Shown here one piece after another: positions 1 through 9,247 of a DNA stretch of 64,000 nucleotides. A program made the translations under genes and the position numbers. The DNA comes from Puniceicoccaceae bacterium 5H (lineage in GTDB: Bacteria > Verrucomicrobiota > Verrucomicrobiia > Opitutales > Oceanipulchritudinaceae), in contig WOUP01000009.1 in the NCBI GenBank assembly GCA_009772895.1, positions 1-64,000 of the forward strand. The letters are read 5' to 3'. The number at the start of each line of letters is the position of its first letter. Positions within the stretch are counted from its first letter, which is position 1. The notes under the pieces are model-generated. The model did not search any database and was not told the DNA's origin. It saw only the letters and a list, made by a program, of their open reading frames with translations.

Positions 1-2
1 TG

Positions 3-86
3 CGCCATGAGCACCACTTCAATATCTACCATGCGTTCTTCATGATCGCCTGCGTTATGCTAACGATGCGCAGGATGAAGTTTTGA
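3..86 (+). CDS. Possible 3' end of an unidentified gene, cut by the window edge
   Basis: An open frame runs in from the left edge and stops with TGA at 84-86, nine bases before the stop of the convergent receptor gene. The 27 visible codons end in a hydrophobic stretch followed by basic residues (FFMIACVMLTMRRMKF), which would fit the end of a membrane protein. Too little is visible to name a family, and a chance open frame of this length is quite possible. Confidence 0.2.
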   Translation, partial: RHEHHFNIYHAFFMIACVMLTMRRMKF

Positions 87-94
87 AACGGCCT

Positions 95-2053
95 CTAGTA
101 GACCGGCAAAGAATCTGTGCCAGGCAATTGAACATTCACGGAGATCGGCTGGACATTCATGTCCACCGGGTTGTCGGCGGACTGGCCTAGATAAACGACC
201 GTCTGGATACCGCGAGGCGCGTTGTTGGCAATCGTATAAGGAGCCCCGTTGGAATGGTCCATGGCCTGCGGATTTTCGTAAATCCATTCCGGCCCGGCTA
301 CCAACGCGCGACCGCCGCGGGTGACGGTGTAGGCGCTCGAGTTGTTATAGCTGGCGGTGACGGTGTGGGTGCCCAGAAGGCGTTGCAGCCAATCCGGCCC
401 CACCTTGGTCTCTAGCGTATAAAAGCCCGTCAGCCGCGAATTTTCACGCGTGTTCTCGGTTTCGGTGCTCCAGCTGTCGCTGGCGATCACCGGGCGCCCG
501 AAGTTCGGATTGGGGCTGCCATCGAGCAGGACAACGTTCGGGTCGATGGAGATGCCGTAGGTCGCCCAGTTGAACGGGTTGTTGAAGCTGGTGCGCAGAT
601 ACTGGTTGTTATAGGCAAACTCGATCCCGCCCTGTCGATTGGGCAGCAGTTGCTCCACCGTGATCGTGCTGATGTGCCACTTGGCGCCCTCGGTCTTGTT
701 CGAGCCGTCGAGCATGTGGTTATAGAAGTCGAAGATGTCCGGATCGCTGATCTGACGCTCATTGTAGGCGCTGCCGCCAACCAGTCCGTTGTGCTGGACC
801 TGCTGATATTGGCGCGACAATACCATGCCGACCATCGACCCGCCCCAGTAACCGGGTGCGCGATTGGTCAACGCATAGACCCCGTCGAGGCCATACATGT
901 TCGTGCCCACGGCGTCGGGGTGATCGAAGACGATGGTGGGATTGTCGCTCCCCCAGCCCCCTCCCATGTTACCGGTGAGGATCGGCAGCGGCTCCGCGCC
1001 ACTGGCCGTCCAGCTGCCGCGATAGGTGCCGTCTTCATTCACGGCAGAGACGCGTGCCGTTGGGGTGCCCAGGAGCGTCACCTCGTTGGTGAGCGGGTTG
1101 ACCGCCGGCATGCCCACCTCGAACCAGGACATGATGCCATTGTCGAAGGGGGGCCGCCACTCGGGTTTGACCGAGTTCTGTCGACCGATCTCGAAGTTGG
1201 CCCGGACCGTCGTCAGCTCGAATGGCCGGTAGATGCCGGCCATAAAGGCCCGCTTGTCCCGCACATACGCTTCTTCCTGCTGGAAGCGGTCGTCGCTGTA
1301 TTTGACCGCGGTCCGGACCGCCAGCTTGTCGTCTATCAGCACGGTGTTGTTATCTAGCTGGGCACGCGTGGAGCCGAAATTGCTCACTTCCATCAACACC
1401 TCGGTCGTATTGCTTCCCAGATGGGCCTTGGAGGTTGTCTGATTGATGATCCCCGCCGGGCTGCCCGTGCCAAAGAGCATGGCATTGGGGCCGCGATTAA
1501 TTTCGACCCGCTCGGTGTTGAAGCCATCCCAAGGCACATCGGTCAGAAAGAAATCGCGAGTATTGTCCGCATTGGCGAGCCCGCGCACCCGAGAGCCGGG
1601 TAGAAAACTGCGGTTGACACTATCGTGTTGCAGCGAACCGGGAGCGGTCGATACGCCCGAAAAGTTGCCGGAGGAGCCAGACACCTCGGTACTGACCGTG
1701 TAGTTGAGCAGCTCACCCGAGTTTTGCACGCCCAGGTCGCGCATCATGTCTTTCGTCACTACCGAGATGGAGGCAGGGATTTCGTCGAGGTGCGTATTGA
1801 CGCGCGTTCCGGCCATGGAACTCGTCGCCACATAGCCTTCCGTATCGCCGGAAATGACGAACGGCGACAACTCGATGACTTCATCCGGATTCTCCGGATC
1901 GTCGGAAGGCGTCGTTTGCCCGAAAAGAAAGTTTCCAGTCAGCGCCAAAGTGAGCAGCGTCGCCAATAAAGGTCGGCTGCGTCTCGTCGGAACAATATTT
2001 CTGCAGTTGGTGTTTTTGGGGTACATGTTTGAGGGGGGATTAGGGGTCAGCAT
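95..2053 (-). pseudogene. TonB-dependent receptor, truncated in the barrel
   Basis: Outer-membrane receptor that would import a substrate using TonB energy. The 652 residues hold a signal-like hydrophobic stretch (about 27-45), an ELSPFVIS motif, a plug domain (about 55-205, with EIPASISVVT and a VEINRGPNAMLFG segment) and the first part of a beta barrel. Receptors of this type usually have about 900-1150 residues and end in an aromatic-rich final strand. Here the frame ends at a TAG (95-97) in mid-barrel after DSLPVY, and the next 22 codons of the frame reach another stop. It lies 30 bp downstream of the DUF4832 gene, so both are probably co-transcribed. An ATG at 2024-2026 is an alternative start. 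I read it as a broken gene, but a shortened functional protein or a sequencing error cannot be excluded. Confidence 0.75.
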
Positions 2054-2083
2054 CTGATTGCCATTGGCGTTTCTACCCGCTCC

Positions 2084-3637
2084 TCAACGCTTGGGATCAT
2101 AACCAAGCGTCGGGTCGAGGACGGGATCGTCGAAAGTGGTTTCACTGGGTAAGGGCCCTCCCGTTTTGCCGCCAAACCCCACCATGCCGATGGGATGCCG
2201 GCCGCCCTTCCAGTACTGGGCCGTCGCAAAGTGGACTGCCGGGCGCATTCCCGCCGGGTCCAGGAGCGCGAGCGCGAGCACATACTGCCCCGTCGGCACC
2301 TCGGGGTGAAAAACGCCCTCCACGCGGTGAGGGGCGGGTGGCTGGCACCAGTCCTCGATCACGTGATCTGGCCAGAAGGCACGCGGCATGTTGTCGTCGT
2401 CGGCTTGAACCCAATGCGGGTCGATTGTGCTTTCGCCGGGGAGCCATGCCCGCGGATCGGCGTCGTTGAAAATCCCGCGCCAGACGACCCGCCGATCATG
2501 CGGATCGAGCAAAGAGACCTCGAACGGCCAAGGGTAGTAAAAGGGTGCCGAGCCGGTGTTGGTTATGTCCACAACCACGTGCAGGCGAGCGTCTTCACCA
2601 ACCATTGCGGTGTAGGTGACGCTATCGAGTTCAAAGCGATAGCCCAGTGCCCGCTGCAACTGTGCGGCCCCCGCTACGGCCTTCGGATCATCACGATCGT
2701 AATCACCAATCCAGCGGAGCTGAGTGCACTGCAGCCAGTGCACGGTATTGAGCACATAACTGAGGTGATTGGGGTCTGCCAAGCTCAGGGTCGGGGTCTC
2801 GCCAGGTTGAATCTTCCAGTTGCCCCAGTCATAGGCGACTTCGCCCCCCACATAATGGTGTTGATAAAAACCGGTCTCCTGCTGGTAATCGGCAATCTTG
2901 CGGCCATTCGTCGCCATCTCATCCCAGTGGGCAAACGAGTCCCAATACTCACCGAAGTCGTAACCGTCGAACGTCTCCCAGACACGCCGCACCGAAACCT
3001 GCTTGTGAGGAAAGGCCTGCTGAAAAGCCTCCCCGGCCACGCGCTCCATTTCTTCGGTGGGCGCCGGCGAATGGTGCTCGCCCCACTTGCCGAACAAGCC
3101 CATCTCGACATAGGCCACGCGCGGATCCTCGTCCCACGCTTCACCCAGCTTGGCGACGAACAGGCGTAGGCGGCGCTGAAACTCGGCGCTCGTATAATCA
3201 CCGGCTTCCAATCCTTCCGGCCAGGCATCGGCCAGACCCGGGTATTGGAGATAGACGCGCGGGATCACCTTGATGTTCTTTTCGGGAAAACCGCTCCAGG
3301 CTTCGTCACACAAGGCACGGATCTTTTCGACTCCGTCGCTTTCCTTCGCTTCAAGCTCGTTCCATCCAAGGTAGTGATGCGTGAGCGTTCCCCATTCGTG
3401 AACGGCCAGTTCGCGTGCTGTGATCCCCATCAAGGGATTGCGGAGCGCACCGTCGAAGGGAACCGGCACGACTTTGACTGCCTTGTTGGCTGGAAGTGCG
3501 TCTTGGGAAGCTGCACTTAGTTGAACGCCGCCAACGGCCAGGAGGCTGAGGCCGCCGACGAGGATTGCGCCTCTGAGCGCATGGCAGATGCGGGAAACGG
3601 CATCGGGATCAGGGGTATGGAGGAAGTTGCAGGGCAT
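2084..3637 (-). CDS. Secreted DUF4832-family protein (glycosidase-like)
   Basis: A 517-residue exported protein if it starts at the ATG at 3635-3637. A TTG at 3722-3724 would add 29 residues and is less likely. After a long signal segment (AILVGGLSLLAVGG) comes a conserved NPLMGI motif, then a region rich in aromatic and acidic residues (VYLQYPG, YVEMGLFGKWGEHH), which resembles TIM-barrel glycoside-hydrolase-like proteins. The C-terminal half looks like the DUF4832 beta-sandwich (FYQHHYVGG followed by a VVDITNTGSAPFYYPW strand region). The biochemical role is unknown; carbohydrate processing is inferred from fold similarity and from the TonB receptor gene just downstream. The family call rests on recalled motifs. 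Confidence 0.6.
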   Translation of the reverse strand: MPCNFLHTPDPDAVSRICHALRGAILVGGLSLLAVGGVQLSAASQDALPANKAVKVVPVPFDGALRNPLMGITARELAVHEWGTLTHHYLGWNELEAKESDGVEKIRALCDEAWSGFPEKNIKVIPRVYLQYPGLADAWPEGLEAGDYTSAEFQRRLRLFVAKLGEAWDEDPRVAYVEMGLFGKWGEHHSPAPTEEMERVAGEAFQQAFPHKQVSVRRVWETFDGYDFGEYWDSFAHWDEMATNGRKIADYQQETGFYQHHYVGGEVAYDWGNWKIQPGETPTLSLADPNHLSYVLNTVHWLQCTQLRWIGDYDRDDPKAVAGAAQLQRALGYRFELDSVTYTAMVGEDARLHVVVDITNTGSAPFYYPWPFEVSLLDPHDRRVVWRGIFNDADPRAWLPGESTIDPHWVQADDDNMPRAFWPDHVIEDWCQPPAPHRVEGVFHPEVPTGQYVLALALLDPAGMRPAVHFATAQYWKGGRHPIGMVGFGGKTGGPLPSETTFDDPVLDPTLGYDPKR

Positions 3638-3995
3638 AAGAGGTAAAAGGAGACGGGTAAATCGACGGGCTTGTTTTTCGGATAATTTGGGCACAGGGGA
3701 ATAGGTCCTTTGTATGACATCCAATGTGCAAATTGTGACATAGAGGGGTTTTTACCCCTTCCCATAAAGAGACGGACGTCCTCCCTCGGCAACGCTGTCG
3801 ATAAGCTGGTTCAACGGCCGGACTGGATCGCCGTTACAACGGCCTTGGCCAGGGGGACGCCTCGGGCATCGCGCTCAAGCCCGGTTCTCAGGGTCGAGCG
3901 GAAACAATGACCCATCCTCGGGATCGACGCCCCGAAGAAGACCGAACGCACCAGCCTCGGCAAACGCCGCGGCGTCCCGCAGGAACCACTCGGCG
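3638..3995. other. Intergenic region between AraC gene and DUF4832 gene
   Basis: About 360 bases with no convincing gene. It holds the leader of the DUF4832 gene and the 3' flank of the AraC gene. A small palindrome (GAGGGGTTTTTACCCCTT, about 3744-3761) lies about 110 bp upstream of the DUF4832 ATG and could be an operator or weak hairpin. A short minus-strand open frame (3875-4063) overlaps the AraC 3' end and is not supported. Confidence 0.4.
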
Positions 3996-4823
3996 CTAAA
4001 GAGGTCGACGGTTTTCCTTGCGCAGGTGGATGCGTTCCCGGAAGACGCCAGGACTGACCCCATAGCACTGCTTGAACCGCCGGATAAAACTGTTGGCCGC
4101 GCAGAAACCGCTCGCCACGGCGATATCCTCCACCGGCATGATCGTCGTCTTCAGCAGAGACTCCGCATGCCGCAGACGCAGCTGCTTCAGAAATTGTCCA
4201 GGGCTGTGCTTGTAGCGACGCTTGAATTCGCGCGCAAAATACTCGCGCGACACTCCACAGGCCGCCGCGATGCCCTTGAGGTTGGAGGGATAGCGGAACC
4301 GATTGAGGATGTAGTGATAACCGAATTCAATCGGATCACGCCCGCGCGTACGCTCGATCTGTTCGCGATAGATCGAGATCAGCAGCCGATAGAGCAGCTC
4401 GGATTCGTGGTACCGATCTTCGAAAGCGCCCGTGCGGAAGCGTTCCATGATTTCATTGAAGATGCCCCGCGAGAGCGAATTCTCGGGGATACTTACAATC
4501 GCACCGAACCGTTGCATGATCTCGGCAAATACCGTGCGCAGCGCCTGACAATCGGAGAACTCGATATACTGGTGACGATACGGCTCGGTCCCCCCCGGCG
4601 GATAACCATACACGCTGGGTTCTTCATGAGAAAAGAGCATGGCGGAATCACGCGGAACAAGACCTTCTCCCGAAGCGTCGCGAAAGAACGCCGCGCCACC
4701 GATGGTGAGCTGCACTACCAGGCCGCTGCCATCGGGCCGGTTCAGGTTGTCAAAAGTATAAGAGGGATCGGTGCGCACTTCTTCGGCCGCGATCTGCACT
4801 ATACCAAACGTGTATCCAGTCAT
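3996..4823 (-). CDS. AraC-family transcriptional regulator
   Basis: A 275-residue DNA-binding regulator. Residues 1-160 or so form a sensing domain of the cupin type expected in sugar-responsive AraC proteins. About 165-265 are the double helix-turn-helix: LKGIAAACGVSREYFAREFK is the first, and VEDIAVASGFCAANSFIRRF is the second, followed by the typical YGVSPGVFRER end. The ATG at 4821-4823 is well placed. Its orientation, upstream of the DUF4832 and TonB-receptor genes on the same strand, suggests that it controls them, perhaps in response to a carbohydrate. That link is inference. Confidence 0.9.
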   Translation of the reverse strand: MTGYTFGIVQIAAEEVRTDPSYTFDNLNRPDGSGLVVQLTIGGAAFFRDASGEGLVPRDSAMLFSHEEPSVYGYPPGGTEPYRHQYIEFSDCQALRTVFAEIMQRFGAIVSIPENSLSRGIFNEIMERFRTGAFEDRYHESELLYRLLISIYREQIERTRGRDPIEFGYHYILNRFRYPSNLKGIAAACGVSREYFAREFKRRYKHSPGQFLKQLRLRHAESLLKTTIMPVEDIAVASGFCAANSFIRRFKQCYGVSPGVFRERIHLRKENRRPL

Positions 4824-5155
4824 GAATTTTCCCAGGGTTGGTGAACTTTCCTGTGGATATTCCAGTCAGACCACGGCCATTTCGGGAGGTTCGCCTAGCC
4901 GTTCAAGGCCGCGACGCGGACAGGCAAAGAGCTCTTGAACGCCCTGCTCGAATGGGGTATGCGAGGCGCTGTGGTCAGCTCACGGCCGAGGGAAACAAAG
5001 GAGTAGAATATCAGATGAGGAGAGATAGCGGAATCGCAGCCCATTACCAGCTGAAAGATATAAACCGGTATGACTACACACCCTACGCCTCCTCAAGACT
5101 CCGCCAACTGAAGCCCGTTTCCCAGCCTCCATACTTAGGCTTGATTCGCTGGAGT
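4824..5155. other. Intergenic region upstream of the AraC gene
   Basis: About 330 bases between the stop of the coiled-coil gene and the start of the AraC gene, both on the minus strand. It should carry the AraC promoter. I see no convincing gene, RNA or strong hairpin. A plus-strand open frame that begins here continues through the antisense of the coiled-coil gene and is a shadow. Confidence 0.4.
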
Positions 5156-6004
5156 CTAAAGCTGCTCGCTGATCGCGTCGGCCTGCTTCCAGACGTAGTT
5201 TTTCAGCTCCTGATGGTAAAAGTGATGAGCCTGTTTCAGGCACTCGAGCGTCTCCGGCAGGGTATGGGAGATCCAGTTGTCGCAGTCGGCAAAAATCCGC
5301 TTCAACGTCACCGCATAGGAATCCAGGGGCTGCTGCCGCAACACCTTCAAGGTTTGCGCGTAGCCGCGCAGGTCGAGCGTGGGAAAGAGGATGTAGCGCA
5401 GGCGGTGGCTTTGCGGCAGCTCGTCGTGGTAAAGGTTCACGATCTGGCGGTAGCGAATGATGGATTGGTCGATCTCCGCTGCCCCCGTTCGTGCCAGCTC
5501 CATACTCTCACGCAGGGTTCTGTCTGCAGTCAAAGCGCCTTTGGGAGCCTCCCTCAGACTTGCCCTTACCCGCTCCAGCGCCGCCCGAAATTCCGTCGCG
5601 CGATCCATGATTTCCGCCAGGCGGTTCTGGCCATCGTCGAATCGCTTTCCCAGATCGATCATGGAATGGTATTCCGTGTGGTCGGGATGTTGCATCAACA
5701 AGCCGCTCAGGCCGAAGTAAACATGCCCGCGTAGATCGCGCAGCCGCTTCTCCACCGTAGCCAGTTCGGCTTGCAGCTGCCGCACGACCTCCTGTTGCTC
5801 CTCGTACCGGCGTTTTTCCTGTCGCTGCTGGGCGGTCAGGTTCAACCAACTGGGCTTTGAGCGCAACTGACTTTCAACCTCTTCAAGCTGACTTTGGAGG
5901 AGATGAGATTGAGAAACCAACGATCGATAAGTCCGCAAATCGTTCTTGAGAGGTGCGGATATCGAATAGGATGAGCGAAAGGACGAACGTGGATATGAGT
6001 CCAT
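5156..6004 (-). CDS. Coiled-coil protein of unknown function
   Basis: A 282-residue, highly charged, mostly helical protein. Residues 20-85 have strong heptad character (long runs of Q, E, L and R) and predict a coiled coil. The remainder is also helical, with conserved-looking aromatic segments (HVYFGLSGLLMQHPDHTEYH, LRYILFPTLDLRGY). There is no signal peptide or membrane segment, so it is probably cytoplasmic. I do not recognise a family. It stands alone, with 162 bp to the upstream dehydrogenase and 332 bp to the downstream AraC gene, so nothing in the context indicates a role. Confidence 0.65.
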   Translation of the reverse strand: MDSYPRSSFRSSYSISAPLKNDLRTYRSLVSQSHLLQSQLEEVESQLRSKPSWLNLTAQQRQEKRRYEEQQEVVRQLQAELATVEKRLRDLRGHVYFGLSGLLMQHPDHTEYHSMIDLGKRFDDGQNRLAEIMDRATEFRAALERVRASLREAPKGALTADRTLRESMELARTGAAEIDQSIIRYRQIVNLYHDELPQSHRLRYILFPTLDLRGYAQTLKVLRQQPLDSYAVTLKRIFADCDNWISHTLPETLECLKQAHHFYHQELKNYVWKQADAISEQL

Positions 6005-6166
6005 TCAGGTGGAGCGAGAAGTACAGGAAATCTATCTACGCGAATACGCGTTAGCGAGACAGACTCACAGTCGCTCACAATTTCATATAGTCAACTGAAA
6101 TCACCTATATTAGGTGGGGCAAACTCCTGAATTAGAAGCCCCTACGATACATGCAGGCCATTACAC

Positions 6167-7273
6167 CTAGTCCCAGAACGGCTCGACCTCATCCCGGTAG
6201 CTTTCAGGCTCCAGATCCGTCGCATAATCGTCTGGCGAACGCACGTCACCGTTGGCTTTCCAGGAGTCGTAGACCGCTTCGGTAAAACGCATGTACTCGA
6301 GCCCGTCTTCAAAGCCCGTCAACTCGACTTCGTCGCCGTAAAGGATGCTGTTGACGAAGTCCTGTTCGACGCGCCAGCCCCGACGGTCTGCGTCCGGGAC
6401 CTCGATTTCGCGCTCCTCACCGGCACCGGTCTCGGCCCACCAAAGTTTGCCCGCAGCCACATCCACGCGCAGGGTCGCCAGCGAACCGTTGAGGATGATC
6501 TCGTTGCGCCCACGGCCCGATTCCACGCCGCTGAAGTGGTAGCGCAGCTGCGTGCCCGACTCGAGCATGCCGTTGACGGTCAAGCTGTCCGGCAGCTTCA
6601 CATCTTCCTCTTCCTCGGTCTCAGGATTGTAGCGGCGCGGCGTAAAGATGGCTCCATGAGCGTAGACCTGATCCACCAGATCGTCCGGGAACCAGCGCAG
6701 GACCACCTCATGGTAAATGCCGAGCGTCAGCATATTGACGCCGCTATAAGTCATGTTCTGGCGCCAGGACAGCGGCGCCTGGCTGTCCGCATACCCCCCA
6801 TGCGTATGCGTCACGCGAACTTCGCGGATGTCGCCCAGGCGGCCTTCTTCGATCAGGCGAACCACAGTCGCGTCATAATCGAGCGTGAAGGGTGACGGCA
6901 CGATCTGCGCCACCAGCTCCGGCTGGGCGTTGGCGGCCGAGACCATGCGCTCCGCCTCCAGGGTGTCCGCCGCCATACGGGCCTCCGTCAGCACGTGCTT
7001 GCCGGCTTGCAGGGCCGCGATGGAGGCCTCGGCGTGCAGGTAGGGCCAGGTACCGATACAGACGGCGTCCACTTCCGGGTCGTTGATCACGCCCCGCCAG
7101 TCGGGAGCCACCCGCGGAATGCCGTATTGGTTGGCCACCGCCCGGGCCGAGTCGACGGTGCGATTGGCCACGGTGACGATTTCAACGCCATCGATGGCCT
7201 GGAAGCCGGGGATATGTCGGGCCTTGGTGTTGCCACCCGCGCCAATGAGACCGATGCGAAGCGTCTGAGCCAT
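6167..7273 (-). CDS. Gfo/Idh/MocA-family NAD(P)-dependent oxidoreductase
   Basis: A 368-residue dehydrogenase, probably acting on a sugar, inositol or similar polyol. The N-terminus is a Rossmann fold with the nucleotide-binding loop GLIGAGGNTKARHIPGF. The family features DAVCIGTWPYLHAEASIAAL and GKHVLTEARMA follow; the Ala in EAR replaces the more usual EKP lysine motif. Residues 130-330 form the C-terminal alpha/beta substrate domain. The missing catalytic-type lysine in the EKP position suggests a family member with altered chemistry. The substrate cannot be deduced. The ATG at 7271-7273 is the natural start. Confidence 0.85.
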   Translation of the reverse strand: MAQTLRIGLIGAGGNTKARHIPGFQAIDGVEIVTVANRTVDSARAVANQYGIPRVAPDWRGVINDPEVDAVCIGTWPYLHAEASIAALQAGKHVLTEARMAADTLEAERMVSAANAQPELVAQIVPSPFTLDYDATVVRLIEEGRLGDIREVRVTHTHGGYADSQAPLSWRQNMTYSGVNMLTLGIYHEVVLRWFPDDLVDQVYAHGAIFTPRRYNPETEEEEDVKLPDSLTVNGMLESGTQLRYHFSGVESGRGRNEIILNGSLATLRVDVAAGKLWWAETGAGEEREIEVPDADRRGWRVEQDFVNSILYGDEVELTGFEDGLEYMRFTEAVYDSWKANGDVRSPDDYATDLEPESYRDEVEPFWD

Positions 7274-7360
7274 AGCCTACCCGCATAAGGCAAAGCAGCG
7301 CACAACGCAAATCCTGCGACGAAAAATCGCCCGCTGGTTCGCGCGTTGGGCAGGCTTCCC

Positions 7361-7702
7361 CTACTCCGCTTCGCCGCGATACGTATGCAGCACCCGAAAG
7401 TAAACCGCAACCGTCACCGCCAGCCAGACGACGAAGATCAAAAACGGCACGTTGAGCCATGGCCGCAATGCCTCGATCAGCATGCCGAAAACGAGAATCG
7501 AGCACACGCCGAAGACCGCACTGAAGGCGGCACAGAAACGTAGCGAGCGTTCACAGCCGTCCGCCACGTTGACGACGATCAGCAGCAGCGTCGCCCCGAC
7601 GATCAGGTCAACCACATTGAACCGCCCCTCCGCCGACATGACCGTCACCGCCACGCCAACCAGGCCCAGCGCCGCCACTTTGTTATCCAGATCCGTCTTC
7701 AT
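7361..7702 (-). CDS. Small membrane protein of unknown function
   Basis: A 113-residue protein from the ATG at 7700-7702; a TTG at 7715-7717 would add five residues. There are four probable transmembrane helices (KVAALGLVGVAVTVM, VVDLIVGATLLLIVVNVADG, FCAAFSAVFGVCSILVFG and VPFLIFVVWLAVTVAVYF) linked by short polar turns, ending in a charged tail. It lies 21 bp downstream of the DUF167 gene, and the two are probably co-transcribed. I do not recognise a family. Confidence 0.65.
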   Translation of the reverse strand: MKTDLDNKVAALGLVGVAVTVMSAEGRFNVVDLIVGATLLLIVVNVADGCERSLRFCAAFSAVFGVCSILVFGMLIEALRPWLNVPFLIFVVWLAVTVAVYFRVLHTYRGEAE

Positions 7703-7723
7703 GCTGCGTATGCGCAACTTAGC

Positions 7724-7984
7724 TCAACCCAGGCGTTCTTTCACCTCTTCCAGTGTGATTCCAGTGACTTCGATCGTCTTGGTGCGGCTCTTTTCTCCGA
7801 CCGTGATGGCGAGGTCGCGCTTGCCCACGCCCAAGGCTTTGGCCAACACCGCACAGACCTGCTTGTTAGCCTTGCCGTCTTCCGGCGGCGCCTGGACCTT
7901 GACCTTCAGCGCACCGTCATCCATCCAGCCGACGACTTTGGACCGGCTGGCGTTGGGAACGACGCGGAGGGATAACTGAACCAT
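7724..7984 (-). CDS. DUF167 (YggU-type) family protein
   Basis: A small 86-residue cytoplasmic protein that matches the whole DUF167 domain. The core includes LRVVPNASRSKVVG, the LKVKVQAPPEDGKANK stretch that is the family signature, and a C-terminal GEKSRTKTIEVTG strand. Members are widespread, small and without an established biochemical role. It sits downstream of pheA with a 78 bp gap and directly upstream of the small membrane-protein gene. Confidence 0.9.
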   Translation of the reverse strand: MVQLSLRVVPNASRSKVVGWMDDGALKVKVQAPPEDGKANKQVCAVLAKALGVGKRDLAITVGEKSRTKTIEVTGITLEEVKERLG

Positions 7985-8062
7985 GAAGCATAAGCGTTCA
8001 CAGAAGAACGCGTAAGAATCTCATGCTTGGCGTTCTACTGGAGATCAATTGCTCTTCTCGCT

Positions 8063-9136
8063 TCAACCGGTGGTATCGGGATAGCTGCCGAGCCAGCGCA
8101 TAAAGGGGCAATATTCCTCCAGCTCCTTGAGCGCTTCGCCGAGCTTCTGATCGTCGCGGTGACCGGTGACGTCGACGTAAAAGTAGTAATCCCAGAGTTT
8201 GCGGCGGCTGGGGCGGCTCTCGATCTTGCTGATGTTGATGCCGCGCATGCTCAGCGGGAAGAGCGCCTTGATCAGCGCCCCCGGGCTGTTGTCCGGCAGG
8301 GTGAAGACGATCGTCGTCTTGTCGGCGCAGGACTTCGAAGGCGGACCGCTGTGGGTGCCGATAACGAGGAAGCGCGTGACGTTGTCGAACTTATCGTTGA
8401 TGCCCTCCTCCACGACGGGCACGTCGTAAAGCTCGGCCGCGCCCTTGCTGGCGATAGCGGCGTAGGTCGGGTTCTCCTTGGCGAGTTCCACCGCGTGGGC
8501 CGTACTGTTGCAATCGACGAGGTCGACGCCCGGCAGCTTGCGCGCGAGCCATTCGCGGCACTGGCCCAAGGCGTTGTCCTTGGAGTAGACGGCGGTGATC
8601 TTGTCCAGCGGGCTTTGCGAGATGAGACAGTGGCTGATCTCCATCATGCGCTGGGCGACGATAGTCAGCTCCGTCTCCATCAGCATGTCGAGCGTGGTGA
8701 TGACGGTGCCCTGGGTCGAATTCTCGACCGGCACGACGCCGTAGTCCGCCTCCCCGCGTTTGACCGTCGCGAAGACATGCTGGATCGTGGCCAGCGGCAG
8801 GTATTCCACGCTGCGACCGAAGTGGCGCAACGACGCCATGTGCGTATAGGTCGCTTCCGGCCCGAGGTAGGCGATCTTGAGCGGCTTCTCCAGCGCAATC
8901 GCGGCGGAGATGATCTCGCTGTAGATAGCGCGGATGGCGTCGTCGGTCAGGTGACCGCGATTGTGGCCCGCCACCCGGCGAAACACCTCTTCCTGACGGC
9001 TGGGAACGTAGATGGGCGCACCGGACTGGTTCTTGATGTGCCCAATCTCGCTGGCCAGGCGTACACGCTCGTCCAGCCGTTCAACGATCTCACGATCAAT
9101 GTCGTCGATCTGCCGCCGCAGGTCTTCCAAATCCAT
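8063..9136 (-). CDS. pheA: Chorismate mutase / prephenate dehydratase (P-protein)
   Basis: Bifunctional cytoplasmic enzyme that converts chorismate to prephenate and then phenylpyruvate in phenylalanine synthesis. The 357 residues contain an AroQ-type chorismate mutase (about 1-85, starting DLEDLRRQIDDIDREIVERL), a prephenate dehydratase domain (about 88-265, with AYLGPEATYTHMAS, the ENSTQGTV motif and DKFDNVTRFLVIG) and a C-terminal ACT domain (about 275-345, with GALIKALFPLSMRGINISKIESRP) that in relatives binds phenylalanine for feedback control. I chose the ATG at 9134-9136 because the mutase helix starts there; an upstream alternative would add nine unrelated residues. Confidence 0.95.
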   Translation of the reverse strand: MDLEDLRRQIDDIDREIVERLDERVRLASEIGHIKNQSGAPIYVPSRQEEVFRRVAGHNRGHLTDDAIRAIYSEIISAAIALEKPLKIAYLGPEATYTHMASLRHFGRSVEYLPLATIQHVFATVKRGEADYGVVPVENSTQGTVITTLDMLMETELTIVAQRMMEISHCLISQSPLDKITAVYSKDNALGQCREWLARKLPGVDLVDCNSTAHAVELAKENPTYAAIASKGAAELYDVPVVEEGINDKFDNVTRFLVIGTHSGPPSKSCADKTTIVFTLPDNSPGALIKALFPLSMRGINISKIESRPSRRKLWDYYFYVDVTGHRDDQKLGEALKELEEYCPFMRWLGSYPDTTG

Positions 9137-9247
9137 CCGCCTAGACAAGAAGGTTACCCGCACGATGACAAGGCGGAAGCTTCAGGCACCGTCGGCCGAA
9201 ACGGTCGCCATGGCCCGAAGCTTCCCCTTCGCGGCTACAGGCGAGGC

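Noticed and set aside
3875-4063. A 62-codon minus-strand frame overlapping the AraC 3' end
   Set aside because: Its amino-acid composition is protein-like, but it overlaps AraC in another frame and has no recognised domain; AraC has its normal end.
4838-5734. A 298-codon plus-strand open frame
   Set aside because: It is antisense to most of the coiled-coil gene and has no domain. The minus-strand product has coherent heptads.
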